From Alphaproteobacteria bacterium (GTDB taxonomy: Bacteria > Pseudomonadota > Alphaproteobacteria > TMED109): DNA of 64,000 nucleotides. Below the pieces are notes generated by a model that saw nothing but the letters and a program-made list of their open reading frames with translations, made no database searches and was not told the DNA's origin. Where the stretch lies: the NCBI GenBank assembly GCA_022819905.1, contig JAJEGJ010000001.1, forward strand, positions 1 to 64,000. Reading direction: 5' to 3'. Shown piece by piece: positions 23,444-32,337 of the stretch; within the stretch, counting starts at the first letter, position 1, and each line of letters opens with the position of its first letter. The position numbers were made by a program, and so were the translations under genes.

Positions 23444-24352
23444 ATGTGTGGAATCGTAGGACTTTTTCTCAAGAATCCGGCGCTCCGAGACCGCCTTGGG
23501 AGCCATTTCGCGACCATGCTCACGGGGATGGGAGAGCGTGGCCCCGACAGCGCCGGAATCGCCGTGTATCAGGACGATGAGAACGGGTTCCGGTGCAGGG
23601 TGACGTTGTTTCATCCTGACGCGGGGTTTCCGTGGCAGGAGGTGGCGAAGGGTCTGTCCGGGCAACTCGAGACCGAGGTCAACGTCGTCGTCAAGGGAAA
23701 CCATGCGCTACTCGAGGCTGACGGGGACGTGTCCACCGTCACCCGTCAGCTGACCGACGTCAGCCCGGACATTCGTCTTGTCGGCTACGGCAAGTCCATT
23801 GCGGTCTTCAAGGACAAGGGCAGCGCGGGCGACATCGCGGCGCGTTACGGTCTCGCAGAGATGGCCGGGACGCACGCGATCGGACACACGCGGATGGCGA
23901 CGGAAAGTGACGTCACCACGGCGCACGCGCACCCGTTCATTGCCGACGAGGATGTGTGCCTGGTGCACAACGGATCGCTCAGCAACTACAATCGGCTGCG
24001 CGGCTGGCTGGCCAGGCGAGGCATGCGGTTCGAGACCGATAACGATACCGAAGTGGCGGCGCGCTATTTCGCCTACCGGCTGCAACAGGGAGCCGACCTC
24101 AAGGAAGCGATGGAAGCCGGTCTCCACGACCTCGACGGCTTCTTTACCTTCGCGGCCGGCACGCGCACCGGTTTCGCCGTGCTTCGAGACGGATTTTCCT
24201 GCAAGCCGGCGGTACTGGCGGAGACCGGCGACTGGGTGGCCATGGCTTCTGAATTCCGGTCGCTCGCGGACCTGCCCGGCGTCGACGATGCGAGAATCTG
24301 GGAACCGGAACCGCAGGTGGTGTACGACTGGACGCTGGAGCACGGCGCATGA
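23444..24352 (+). CDS. mgsA: Class II glutamine amidotransferase; N-methylglutamate synthase subunit A
   Basis: The protein is 302 aa, starting MCGIVGLF so that processing exposes catalytic Cys1, as in Ntn-type amidotransferases. ERGPDSAG, HTRMAT and VHNGSLSNYN are the usual glutamine-site motifs. It corresponds to the amidotransferase domain of glutamate synthase as a separate gene. The ATG at 23444 is chosen over a TTG two codons earlier because Cys must be residue 2. Overlap ATGA with the next gene shows coupling. With the next two genes it forms MgsABC, which moves methylamine nitrogen from gamma-glutamylmethylamide to make N-methylglutamate. A GlxBCD role in plain ammonium assimilation is the alternative. 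Confidence 0.87.
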   Translation: MCGIVGLFLKNPALRDRLGSHFATMLTGMGERGPDSAGIAVYQDDENGFRCRVTLFHPDAGFPWQEVAKGLSGQLETEVNVVVKGNHALLEADGDVSTVTRQLTDVSPDIRLVGYGKSIAVFKDKGSAGDIAARYGLAEMAGTHAIGHTRMATESDVTTAHAHPFIADEDVCLVHNGSLSNYNRLRGWLARRGMRFETDNDTEVAARYFAYRLQQGADLKEAMEAGLHDLDGFFTFAAGTRTGFAVLRDGFSCKPAVLAETGDWVAMASEFRSLADLPGVDDARIWEPEPQVVYDWTLEHGA

Positions 24353-25032
24353 ATACGGTGAGCCTGTCGCTGACGAGTGTTCGGGAACTGAACGAGCAGC
24401 TACGTGGGGCTCCGGACGCCGGGTCGGCGCCAGGCTGGCGCGTCACCGATCCCAAGGGAGCACATGCCGTGGCCGCCGGTCTGACGGGCCACGTCCAAGT
24501 CCAGATCGATGGCCATGTGGGGTACTACTGTGCCGGGATGAACCAGCACGCCGCAATCACTGTCGACGGGCACTGCGGGACGGGAGTGGCCGAGAACATG
24601 ATGTCCGGCATCGTCCGTATCCGGGGCAACGCGTCACAGAGCGCCGGCGCCTCCGGTCACGGCGGCATGCTGGTCATCGAGGGCAATGCCGGACCACGCT
24701 GCGGGATTTCGATGAAGGGCATTGACATCGTCGTGGGCGGGAAAACCGGCCACATGAGCGGCTTCATGGCGCAGTCGGGAAACCTGGTCATCTGTGGAGA
24801 TGCGGGGCACGATCTCGGAGACTCCATCTATGAAGCCGTGATTTATGTCGGTGGTTCTGCAGCAAGCCTGGGTGCCGACTGCGTCGAGAAGGAAATGACC
24901 CCGAAGCACCGTTCGCGTCTTCAGGACCTCCTGTCACGGGCCGGGATGGAACGGGACCTGGACCGGTTCCGGCGTTTCGGTTCGGCGCGAAAGCTGTACC
25001 ACTTTCACGTTGATCACGCCGATTCGTATTAG
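24349..25032 (+). CDS. mgsB: Glutamate synthase GXGXG-domain protein; N-methylglutamate synthase subunit B
   Basis: A 227-aa right-handed beta-helix protein equal to the C-terminal GXGXG domain of the glutamate synthase large subunit, here free-standing. Repeating Gly turns are visible (GHVGYYCAGMN, GNASQSAGASGHGGM, GDAGHDLGDS). It has no catalytic residues of its own and is a structural subunit that couples the amidotransferase to the FMN synthase. It overlaps mgsA by 4 bp and mgsC follows after 8 bp. Confidence 0.87.
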   Translation: MNTVSLSLTSVRELNEQLRGAPDAGSAPGWRVTDPKGAHAVAAGLTGHVQVQIDGHVGYYCAGMNQHAAITVDGHCGTGVAENMMSGIVRIRGNASQSAGASGHGGMLVIEGNAGPRCGISMKGIDIVVGGKTGHMSGFMAQSGNLVICGDAGHDLGDSIYEAVIYVGGSAASLGADCVEKEMTPKHRSRLQDLLSRAGMERDLDRFRRFGSARKLYHFHVDHADSY

Positions 25033-25040
25033 GAAGCATC

Positions 25041-26360
25041 GTGGCAGTCGTTGACCCGCGCGGGTTGAGGCCCTCCCACACCTTTCCAGCCCACGTGCTG
25101 GCCGAGATCCATCGCGCTGCCGATCAGGGCGTCTACGAGATCAGGGGATTTGGCACCAAGCGCCCGCTTCCCGGTTTCGACGATCTGGTCTTTCTGGGAG
25201 CGTCCATGTCTCGCTACCCCCTGGAGGGTTACCGGGAACGCTGCGACACCGGGGTGACACTGGGGACCCGCTTCGCTTCCAGACCGATCGAACTGAAGAT
25301 TCCGATCACGATCGCAGGCATGAGTTTCGGTGCCCTTGGTGCCAACGCGAAGGAGGCGATCGGTCGTGCCTGCACGGCGATGGGAACAAGTTCCACCACC
25401 GGTGACGGCGGTATGACCGAGGAGGAACGGCAGTCTTCGGAGACCCTTGTGTATCAGGTGCTCCCGTCGCGCTACGGAATGAACCCCGATGACTTGCGAC
25501 GCGCAGACGCCATCGAGATTGTCGTCGGACAAGGAGCGAAACCCGGAGGTGGCGGCGTACTGCTTGGCCAGAAGATCACCGAGCGCGTCGCCGGCATGAG
25601 AGATCTTCCGGAGGGCATCGACCAGCGCAGCGCGTGCCGGCATCCGGACTGGACCGGCCCCGACGACCTCGCGATCAAGATTCAGGAGCTGCGGGAAATC
25701 ACCGGCTGGGAGAAGCCGGTGTATGTGAAGATCGGTGCGTCCCGTCCGACGTACGATGTGGCGCTTGCCGTAAAGGCGGGTGCCGACGTGATCGTCCTGG
25801 ACGGCATGCAAGGCGGGACGGCTGCGACGCAGGATGTGTTTATCGAGCACGTCGGGATTCCGACCCTTCCGGCGCTGCGCCAAGCGGTTGAGGCGCTGCA
25901 GGCCCTCGACGTGCACCGGGAAGTTCAACTGGTCGTATCGGGGGGCATCCGCTCGGGCGCCGACGTCGCCAAGGCCTTGGCAATGGGCGCGGATGCGGTC
26001 TCCATCGGCTCCGCCGCGATGGTCGCCCTGGGCTGCAACAAGGCCGTGCACGTCGAGGACTATCAGGCCATCGGGACGGAGCCCGGCTACTGCCATCATT
26101 GCCACACCGGGCGCTGTCCGGTCGGCGTGACAACACAGGACCCGGTCCTGGAAGCCAGGCTCCGGCCCGAGCAAGGTGCGCGGTGGCTGCGGAACTATCT
26201 GACCGCCATGATCCTTGAACTGCAAACGATCGCTCGCGCCAACGGCAAGAGCCACGTGCTCAATCTCGAGCCCGAGGATATGGCGGCACTGACCGTCGAG
26301 GCCGCCGCAATGGCGGGAATCCCGCTCGCCGGAACCAGCTGGATTCCCGGCAAAGGGTGA
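25041..26360 (+). CDS. mgsC: FMN-binding glutamate synthase domain protein; N-methylglutamate synthase subunit C
   Basis: A 439-aa TIM-barrel synthase subunit. ITIAGMSFGALGANAKEAIG is the first FMN-site strand, GQGAKPGGGGVL the substrate loop, VVSGGIRSGADVAKALAMGA the phosphate-binding site, and YCHHCHTGRCPVGV the cysteine cluster that holds 3Fe-4S. The GTG start has AGGAAG 4 nt upstream. In MgsABC this subunit forms N-methylglutamate from 2-oxoglutarate and the released methylamine. No GltD-type NAD(P)H subunit is adjacent, so the electron donor is not encoded here. Confidence 0.88.
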   Translation: MAVVDPRGLRPSHTFPAHVLAEIHRAADQGVYEIRGFGTKRPLPGFDDLVFLGASMSRYPLEGYRERCDTGVTLGTRFASRPIELKIPITIAGMSFGALGANAKEAIGRACTAMGTSSTTGDGGMTEEERQSSETLVYQVLPSRYGMNPDDLRRADAIEIVVGQGAKPGGGGVLLGQKITERVAGMRDLPEGIDQRSACRHPDWTGPDDLAIKIQELREITGWEKPVYVKIGASRPTYDVALAVKAGADVIVLDGMQGGTAATQDVFIEHVGIPTLPALRQAVEALQALDVHREVQLVVSGGIRSGADVAKALAMGADAVSIGSAAMVALGCNKAVHVEDYQAIGTEPGYCHHCHTGRCPVGVTTQDPVLEARLRPEQGARWLRNYLTAMILELQTIARANGKSHVLNLEPEDMAALTVEAAAMAGIPLAGTSWIPGKG

Positions 26361-26434
26361 CCGAAAAGACTCGGGGCAACGCCACCAGCCTTGCCGACCG
26401 GGCAGGGCGACGGGAAAAACGTTAGGGGGTCAGC

Positions 26435-27742
26435 ATGGCCATCGATCTGGCAAAAGTCGCAAAGGAAAACGGAATCCGTTACTTCCTTGTCAGTTTTGTC
26501 GATTTGTTCGGCGTATTGCGCGCGAAGTTGGTGCCGGCGCATGCCATCGGCGCCATGCAGGTCGACGGCGCGGGGTTTGCCGGCTTCGCCGCGTGGCTAG
26601 ACATGACGCCCGCCGATCCAGACATGTTCGCCATTCCGGATCCGGCGAGTCTCATCCAACTGCCCTGGAACCGTGAGGTCGGCTGGCTGGCGGCGGACTT
26701 GTGGATGGACGGGAAGGAGGTCGCGGCATCTCCGCGCGCCGTCCTCAAGAACCAGATCGCACGCGCGTCCGCACATGGTTACCGCATGAAGACCGGCGTC
26801 GAATGCGAGTACTTCCTTCTGGCGGCGGACGACGACGCGATTTCGGACGCGCGCGACGTGCAGTCGAAACCCTGCTACGACCAGACCGCGCTGATGCGCC
26901 GCTACGACGTGATCAGCGAGATCTGCGACGCCATGATCGAGCTGGGCTGGAACCCGTATCAGAACGACCATGAAGACGCCAACGGGCAGTTCGAGATGAA
27001 TTGGGAGTACGCGGACTGCCTCACGACGGCGGATCGGCACGCGTTCTTCAAGTACATGGTCAAATCGATCGCAGAAAAGCACGGGTACCGCGCGACGTTC
27101 ATGCCCAAACCGTTTCCGCACCTGACCGGCAGCGGCTGCCACTGCCATGTCTCGATCTGGGATCCCGACGGGAAGGTCAACCTCTTCGACGATGACGACG
27201 GCGAGCTGGGCCTCTCCGCGCTGGCCTACAGTTTCCTCGGCGGCATCCTCCATTCCGCGGACGCGATGTGCGCGCTGTTCAACCCCACGGTCAACAGCTA
27301 CAAGCGGATCGATGCGGCGGTCACCCAGTCCGGCGCCACCTGGTCGCCCAACGCGATCAGCTATTCGGGCAACAACCGCACGCACATGGTGCGGATTCCC
27401 GAACCGGGACGCTTTGAACTCAGGCTCATGGACGGGTCGGCCAATCCGTATCTGTTGCAGGCAGGCGTTCTCGCGGCGGGGCTTGACGGGATCACGAATC
27501 GGCGTGACCCAGGCAAGCGCTTGGACGTGAACATGTACACCGAGGGCGGGCGCCTTCGGCGCCTGCGCAAGTTGCCGGTCAACTTGCTCGATGCATTGCG
27601 ACTGTTCGAGAAAAGCCGGGTTGCCCGCGAGGCCCTGGGGGCCGAGTTCGTGGCGAGCTACGCGAAACTCAAGAACGAGGAGTGGCGGAGTTACGCGACG
27701 ACGCTATCGCGCTGGGAATTCGAACACACCCTGGACTGCTGA
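26435..27742 (+). CDS. gmaS: GlnT-family glutamine synthetase; probable gamma-glutamylmethylamide synthetase
   Basis: At 435 aa, a glutamine synthetase-fold ATP ligase of the short GlnT/GmaS branch. Motifs: GVECEYFLLA (metal glutamates), YQNDHEDANGQFEMNW, the ammonia/ATP site GSGCHCHVSIWD, NNRTHMVRIP, and FELRLMDGSANPYL. No adenylylation-site loop of GlnA is visible. AGGGGG precedes the ATG. It follows mgsC by 74 bp and is most likely co-transcribed. With mgsABC it fits GmaS, which joins methylamine to glutamate; the same gene set in rhizobia (glnT with glxBCD) has been linked to nitrogen assimilation, which is the alternative. Confidence 0.85.
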   Translation: MAIDLAKVAKENGIRYFLVSFVDLFGVLRAKLVPAHAIGAMQVDGAGFAGFAAWLDMTPADPDMFAIPDPASLIQLPWNREVGWLAADLWMDGKEVAASPRAVLKNQIARASAHGYRMKTGVECEYFLLAADDDAISDARDVQSKPCYDQTALMRRYDVISEICDAMIELGWNPYQNDHEDANGQFEMNWEYADCLTTADRHAFFKYMVKSIAEKHGYRATFMPKPFPHLTGSGCHCHVSIWDPDGKVNLFDDDDGELGLSALAYSFLGGILHSADAMCALFNPTVNSYKRIDAAVTQSGATWSPNAISYSGNNRTHMVRIPEPGRFELRLMDGSANPYLLQAGVLAAGLDGITNRRDPGKRLDVNMYTEGGRLRRLRKLPVNLLDALRLFEKSRVAREALGAEFVASYAKLKNEEWRSYATTLSRWEFEHTLDC

Positions 27743-28157
27743 CATGGCGGGCGTTCCGGACTCGCGGTGCTGGAGCGCGGCCGCCGTTTGGGCCCGGGCC
27801 CGCCGCCCGCTTCGCGGCCCTGCATCCACTGCCAACCCGGGCAGTCGACCATTCCGTGCCGGCGCGCACGTCCCGCCTTCAACCGATTTCCGATCCAGTC
27901 ATTCCGCTCCGAAGAGGCGCTGCGCGAGCTGAAGGTCGCGTCTGACAGCATCGTCGACGGAGTTCCCCGCCACGCTTGGCTGCAGCGCCGCTGCGGGTGC
28001 CGGCCGCTCGACTCCGGGGGCGCACAACTGCTGTACGCGGCGGTCGCGAACGCGCCGGTTGCCGGGCAAGTGCGAAGCGGAGCAGGGTCGCCGACGCGGT
28101 ACGATGAACCGGACGGGTGTCGCGCCAGCGACAGGGGAAATGTTTCGGACCGCAGCC
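27743..28157. other. Convergent intergenic region after gmaS
   Basis: 415 bp between gmaS and the MMPL exporter. A 12-bp GGGCCCGGGCCC palindrome lies near 27790 and a 6-bp hairpin near 28118. One frame (27767-28192, plus) is open, but its composition is not convincing and it overlaps the exporter end. No gene assigned. Confidence 0.4.
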
Positions 28158-30488
28158 TTAGGCCGGCGTCTCCGATGCCCCGCCTGTCGTAGTCCCGGAC
28201 TTCTTCCGGTCGAGTGCGATCAGAATGGCCGGAAGAAGCAGGAAATCCGCAAGCAGCGCCAGCACGATCGTCATGGTCACCATCACGCCCAGCGTCCAGC
28301 TGACCTCGAAACCGGACGTGGCAAATATCAGGAAGCCGGCCGACAGGACCGCGGTCGTGGTCCATAGCGCCCTGCCTACGGTGCGGAACGTTTCGCGCAC
28401 GGCATCGCTGCTCGATTGACCCTCTCGTCGGGCCTGCCGGTACTTGGTCAGGAAGTGGATCGTATCGTCAACCACGATCCCGAAGGCAATGGCCGTCATG
28501 ATCGAGCCAGCCAATCCGACTTGGCCCACCAGATACCCCCACAGTCCGAACGTCATGATCGCGGGAATGAAGTTCGGAATGAGGCTCACCAGGCCCAATT
28601 TCACGCTTCTGAACACCACGATCAAGATTAATGAAATCAGGGCCATCGCGATGATCGTTCCCCGCAGCATGCTGTAGATGTTGCGCTGGAAAAGATCGGA
28701 GAAGACGATACTGAATCCCGTCGCTTCGGTGGCGAGGTCGGGTGCGTTGGCCTGCAGCCACGCCTGTGCGCGCGCGTCCAGTTCGAGCAGCGCCTGCGAG
28801 GAGACGCCCCCAACGGTGACCGTCAATCGCGTAGCCGACTTGCCGACATCGATGCGGTCGTTCAGGTCGGCTCCGAACGGAAGCGACAGCTCGTACAGCA
28901 GGAGGTACTGGGCGGCGAGCTCCGGATCGTCAGGCAACAGGTAGAGCGCAGCGTCGTCGCCGTGCATGTTCTTGTTGAGGCGCTTCATGATGTCTGAGAA
29001 GGCCTGAACATGGGTCACATCGGGCTGCTCGCGGTACCATTCCGCAAAGGCGTCTACTGCCTGCAGGTACGCCGGTTCGGTGATGGCCCCTTCCGATCCG
29101 GCATTCATCGAATATTCCAGCTTGTACAAGCCGTTCAAATTCTCAAGAATGAAGTCGGTGTCCTGCCGGAACTCGTAGCGATCATCGAAATACTCGGGCC
29201 AGTTATCCGTAAGTACGTTTCGGGGTACGCCCGCGATGAGGGCCGCGACCAGTACCACCATCACGCACAGCAGCGTGGTCGGGCGTTTAACCACGAAGGC
29301 GCCGAAACGATCGAAGAACGGTGTCCGCTCGGAGCGGGCCGCGGGCGCCCGCAGGGGCAGGATCGACAGCAGGGCCGGCAGGAGCGTGACCGAATAGACG
29401 AAAGCCATAAGGACGCCGAATGCGACAAAATTTCCGAGCACATGGAACGGCGGCGAATCGGACGCGTTCAGGCTGAGAAACCCGATGATCGTCGTCAACG
29501 AGGTCAGGAACACCGGATAGACGTTGGCGTGGAACGCCCCTGCGATGGCGGCGTTCTTCTCCATCCCGTGACTCATGCGGTGCAGGGTGGCGGTCACGAT
29601 GTGGACAGAGTGCGCGATCGCCACGGTCATGACGATGATCGGGACCCCGGCGTTTGCCGGGCTGAACATCGTCCCCAGCCAACCTGCGACGCCCATCGTG
29701 GTGTTGACGATGAACATGAGCAGGACCGCGAGGGCGATCGTGCCGTAGAGGGATCGGAGTAGGAGGGCGGCGGCCGCGACGATGACGAGGAATACGACCG
29801 GCCCCAGGATCTCGAGGTCGTCCTTCGTGGCGTCCGCAAAGGTCCGGCTCATGACCACGTCGCCGGTCATGTAGTAGGCGATGTCCGTATGTTGCTCGCG
29901 TGCCTCGTCCAGGACGCTGTTCAGGTAGTCGGTAATCTCGACCACCGCGGCGTCCTCGTTGTCCGGCAAGACAAAATTGATTGCCAGTCCCCCGACCCGT
30001 CCATCCAGGGATACGAGGCGTCCAGCAACTTCGATTTCGTTGAGGGCGATGGCTTCCACGCGGGCCAGGTCTGCGTCGCTCAGCGAGCCGGCGTCCTCCA
30101 CGAGCGGCTCGACGATCAGGTCGTCCCCCAATGCCTCGCTGTGTGAGTAGTTGGTGAGCGAATTGACACGGCTCGAATAGGGTGCGCGCCAGGCGGTTTC
30201 GGTCATTTCCTCGAGGGCGCCGAGACCTTTCCGGGTGAAGATTGATCCATCATTCGGGGCCAGTGCGATCAACACAGCTCGCGATTCCGAATAGGTCCTC
30301 TCCAGTTGGTCCAGGATTGCCAGCTGGGGGTCGTCTTCGTTGAACATGATGCGGTAGTCATTTGAAATGCCGATAAAGACGGCCCCCGCAGATACCGTCA
30401 GCATTACCAACCCGGCGACGGCAGCTACCAGCCATCGCCGTCGCATAACTACGTCAAGGTAGTGGTCGAGTTGTGCACGATTGAACAT
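28158..30488 (-). CDS. MMPL/RND-family transporter
   Basis: A 776-aa inner-membrane protein with the RND plan: a first transmembrane helix near residue 20, a large periplasmic loop, five helices (about 230-390), a second periplasmic loop, and five more helices at the C-terminus (about 610-765). Repeated signatures include GVPIIVMTVAIAHSVH with FLTSLTTIIGFLSL, and GSIMTAIAFGIVVDDTIHF with TTTAVLSAGF. The length and single-polypeptide layout match the hydrophobe-exporter/MMPL group (hopanoid, lipid or sterol export) rather than multidrug AcrB. The start at 30488 is the only good ATG. Upstream and co-oriented is an MpaB-like oxygenase, which may act on the exported or modified lipid. Confidence 0.87.
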   Translation of the reverse strand: MFNRAQLDHYLDVVMRRRWLVAAVAGLVMLTVSAGAVFIGISNDYRIMFNEDDPQLAILDQLERTYSESRAVLIALAPNDGSIFTRKGLGALEEMTETAWRAPYSSRVNSLTNYSHSEALGDDLIVEPLVEDAGSLSDADLARVEAIALNEIEVAGRLVSLDGRVGGLAINFVLPDNEDAAVVEITDYLNSVLDEAREQHTDIAYYMTGDVVMSRTFADATKDDLEILGPVVFLVIVAAAALLLRSLYGTIALAVLLMFIVNTTMGVAGWLGTMFSPANAGVPIIVMTVAIAHSVHIVTATLHRMSHGMEKNAAIAGAFHANVYPVFLTSLTTIIGFLSLNASDSPPFHVLGNFVAFGVLMAFVYSVTLLPALLSILPLRAPAARSERTPFFDRFGAFVVKRPTTLLCVMVVLVAALIAGVPRNVLTDNWPEYFDDRYEFRQDTDFILENLNGLYKLEYSMNAGSEGAITEPAYLQAVDAFAEWYREQPDVTHVQAFSDIMKRLNKNMHGDDAALYLLPDDPELAAQYLLLYELSLPFGADLNDRIDVGKSATRLTVTVGGVSSQALLELDARAQAWLQANAPDLATEATGFSIVFSDLFQRNIYSMLRGTIIAMALISLILIVVFRSVKLGLVSLIPNFIPAIMTFGLWGYLVGQVGLAGSIMTAIAFGIVVDDTIHFLTKYRQARREGQSSSDAVRETFRTVGRALWTTTAVLSAGFLIFATSGFEVSWTLGVMVTMTIVLALLADFLLLPAILIALDRKKSGTTTGGASETPA

Positions 30489-30655
30489 CTTGGTGGTTGT
30501 CCTGGAGACTGGGGGCTACCGGCCTAACCGGGGTGCACGGAGGGCGGCCCCGTCTGCGCAGACTTGGCTGCTGGTGATTGGTCGATCGAAGTCCGGGCGC
30601 GTTCCCGCCCCGTGTGACCTGGCTCGGCGGCTCGGGCGTGACCTCATGGCGGCGT

Positions 30656-31834
30656 TCACCAGTCGCTGGATTTGACGTGTTTGACGTGGTCTGGAAGCCG
30701 GTAACTCATGCCGGAGTCGTCAAATGCCGAAATTTGAAGAAGCAGGGAGAAATTCTCCGACCTGGCGATCTGGGCAGCCTTCAGAAGCGCCCGAACCCGC
30801 TGATCCAGGCGGTAGAGAAACAGGGTTCCGATGCCAGCACTCTTCGGATAACCCAGGCCTTTCGCGAGTTCGTTTCCGATGAGAGCACGCGAGAGTCGGA
30901 ATGCCAAAGCAGTTAGGGAGCGTCGCTCCTTTGGGTCCGTGATCCCCGCAATCAAGGGAGCGGAATTGATCAGGGCATTGGCCATCAGCACGGAGTCTTC
31001 ATCGGGCGGCGGTTCGCACAAACGCCCGATCGCGTACAGTTCGCTGGCCATCTTCCCGTTCGTGTAGAGGATGCTCTCCGGGATTCCCATCACATGGCCG
31101 GCGTACCGCCATACGTCGAGAATGCTGTCCCGGGATTCCTCGTCGAACCGCGCGCCAACCAGGACCGAGTACTGCAGCAGACGCATGGAGAACACCGAGA
31201 TGGCATAGCCCAGGTGAGCCGCACTAATCGGGGCGCCCCAGGCGGCCTCGTCCCATTCTTCGAAATTTCTCAGCAACTGCCTGATCCGCGCATGCACGAA
31301 GCGGATGCGGATCGAGAGCCGGAAACCGTCACCGTCCCGGTGCAGGCCGCCGGGGAAGAAAATCTCCACCAGCTGCCGGTTGTTCTGCTTCAGGCGTCGG
31401 TGGGTGTGGACGACTCGGCCGGTAATGGCGAAGGACTTGCTGATCAAGGTCGCGAACCCCTCGACAAGGACGCCGCAAATGAACGCAAGAAGGATGTGCT
31501 GGGTGTTCGCGTGAAAGGCGCTTACGCCGGGGCGGAAGGCCTCGAAGTCCAGCCAGTCGGGGGTCCCCAGATTGTCGAAGAATTTCCGCAACGCTTCCGG
31601 CGCTTCGCGCAGGTCTTCCTGCTGCATGATGCCGGCTTCGACGAACTTGTGCAGTTTGCTTGCTTCCAATCCAGCCAGTTCTTCCATGATCGGGTCGAGG
31701 ACGGGATCACCGATGGTCGTGTGCCGGATGTAGTTCGTTGCCAGGGACTCGTTCGCCGACAGGGCTTTCGCATAGCCATCGACATACGCCGTCGGAATTC
31801 GCAGCTCTACCTCAGATTGGTCGAGTGCGGGCAT
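30656..31834 (-). CDS. MpaB/DUF2236-family oxygenase-like protein
   Basis: A 392-aa helical protein of the DUF2236/MpaB group, which includes rubber oxygenase Lcp, a b-type haem enzyme. The key segment is FRLSIRIRFVHARIRQLL, where His181 is the candidate axial haem ligand, preceded by ITGRVVHTHRRL, a region comparable to the Arg/Lys/Thr site of Lcp. I chose the ATG at 31834, which has GAGGAA 7 nt upstream, over a TTG at 31885. No signal peptide is seen. It lies 167 bp upstream of an MMPL exporter on the same strand. Substrate unknown. Confidence 0.75.
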   Translation of the reverse strand: MPALDQSEVELRIPTAYVDGYAKALSANESLATNYIRHTTIGDPVLDPIMEELAGLEASKLHKFVEAGIMQQEDLREAPEALRKFFDNLGTPDWLDFEAFRPGVSAFHANTQHILLAFICGVLVEGFATLISKSFAITGRVVHTHRRLKQNNRQLVEIFFPGGLHRDGDGFRLSIRIRFVHARIRQLLRNFEEWDEAAWGAPISAAHLGYAISVFSMRLLQYSVLVGARFDEESRDSILDVWRYAGHVMGIPESILYTNGKMASELYAIGRLCEPPPDEDSVLMANALINSAPLIAGITDPKERRSLTALAFRLSRALIGNELAKGLGYPKSAGIGTLFLYRLDQRVRALLKAAQIARSENFSLLLQISAFDDSGMSYRLPDHVKHVKSSDW

Positions 31835-32337
31835 CGAGGCTTCCTCAGGAACGTCGGTCAGGCGATAGGAGGGAAGATGCGACAAGCAAAATAGGGCTGC
31901 AAATTCATGGGTTAGAGCGCCGGTTCAACTGAAAGCGCGGCATCTCGCTGCTTTTGACAGACTCAGGTGGGCAGCATAGTTGCTATGCCGAGCGATTGAT
32001 AGTCAGGAAGTATTACGTCTCTTCCCGCGTTCGATATCCTGGACGAGCCCCTCCGCCGCGACTGATGAATAGTGTTTCCATGACATGACGAAGCTATCCA
32101 ATGCGAGCCAGGACAAATTCGATTGTCAAGCGGAACCGATCGTGTTGACGCGCGTCTGAACGTTGCCCGAGAGCTACCGTAGTGCGGTTGTCCTGCTTGG
32201 GATCCGTGCGGCAGGGGGCTCCGTTGAGAGCTGACTCGACCGGCGTGTGGCCATGAACCTGCAGGGGCACCAGCACCGGGCGAGCATTCCGGCAACACCA
32301 GCGGCGTCTGCGGCGCCCGACTGCCCGTGAGGTTTCG
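31835..32337. other. Intergenic region with an inverted repeat upstream of the MpaB-like gene
   Basis: 503 bp without a believable gene. It carries the perfect inverted repeat GCATAG-TTG-CTATGC (31974-31988) about 140 bp upstream of the MpaB-like start, in relatively AT-rich sequence, so it probably includes the promoter. Nothing else was recognised. Confidence 0.45.
31974..31988. promoter_or_regulatory. Inverted repeat, possible operator
   Basis: Perfect 6-bp arms GCATAG/CTATGC with a 3-bp spacer in the upstream region of the MpaB-like gene. It could be an operator; evidence is symmetry and position only. Confidence 0.3.

Noticed and set aside
27767-28192. Possible gene after gmaS
   Set aside because: Open for 141 codons, but composition is not protein-like, there is no ribosome-binding site, and it overlaps the exporter gene.
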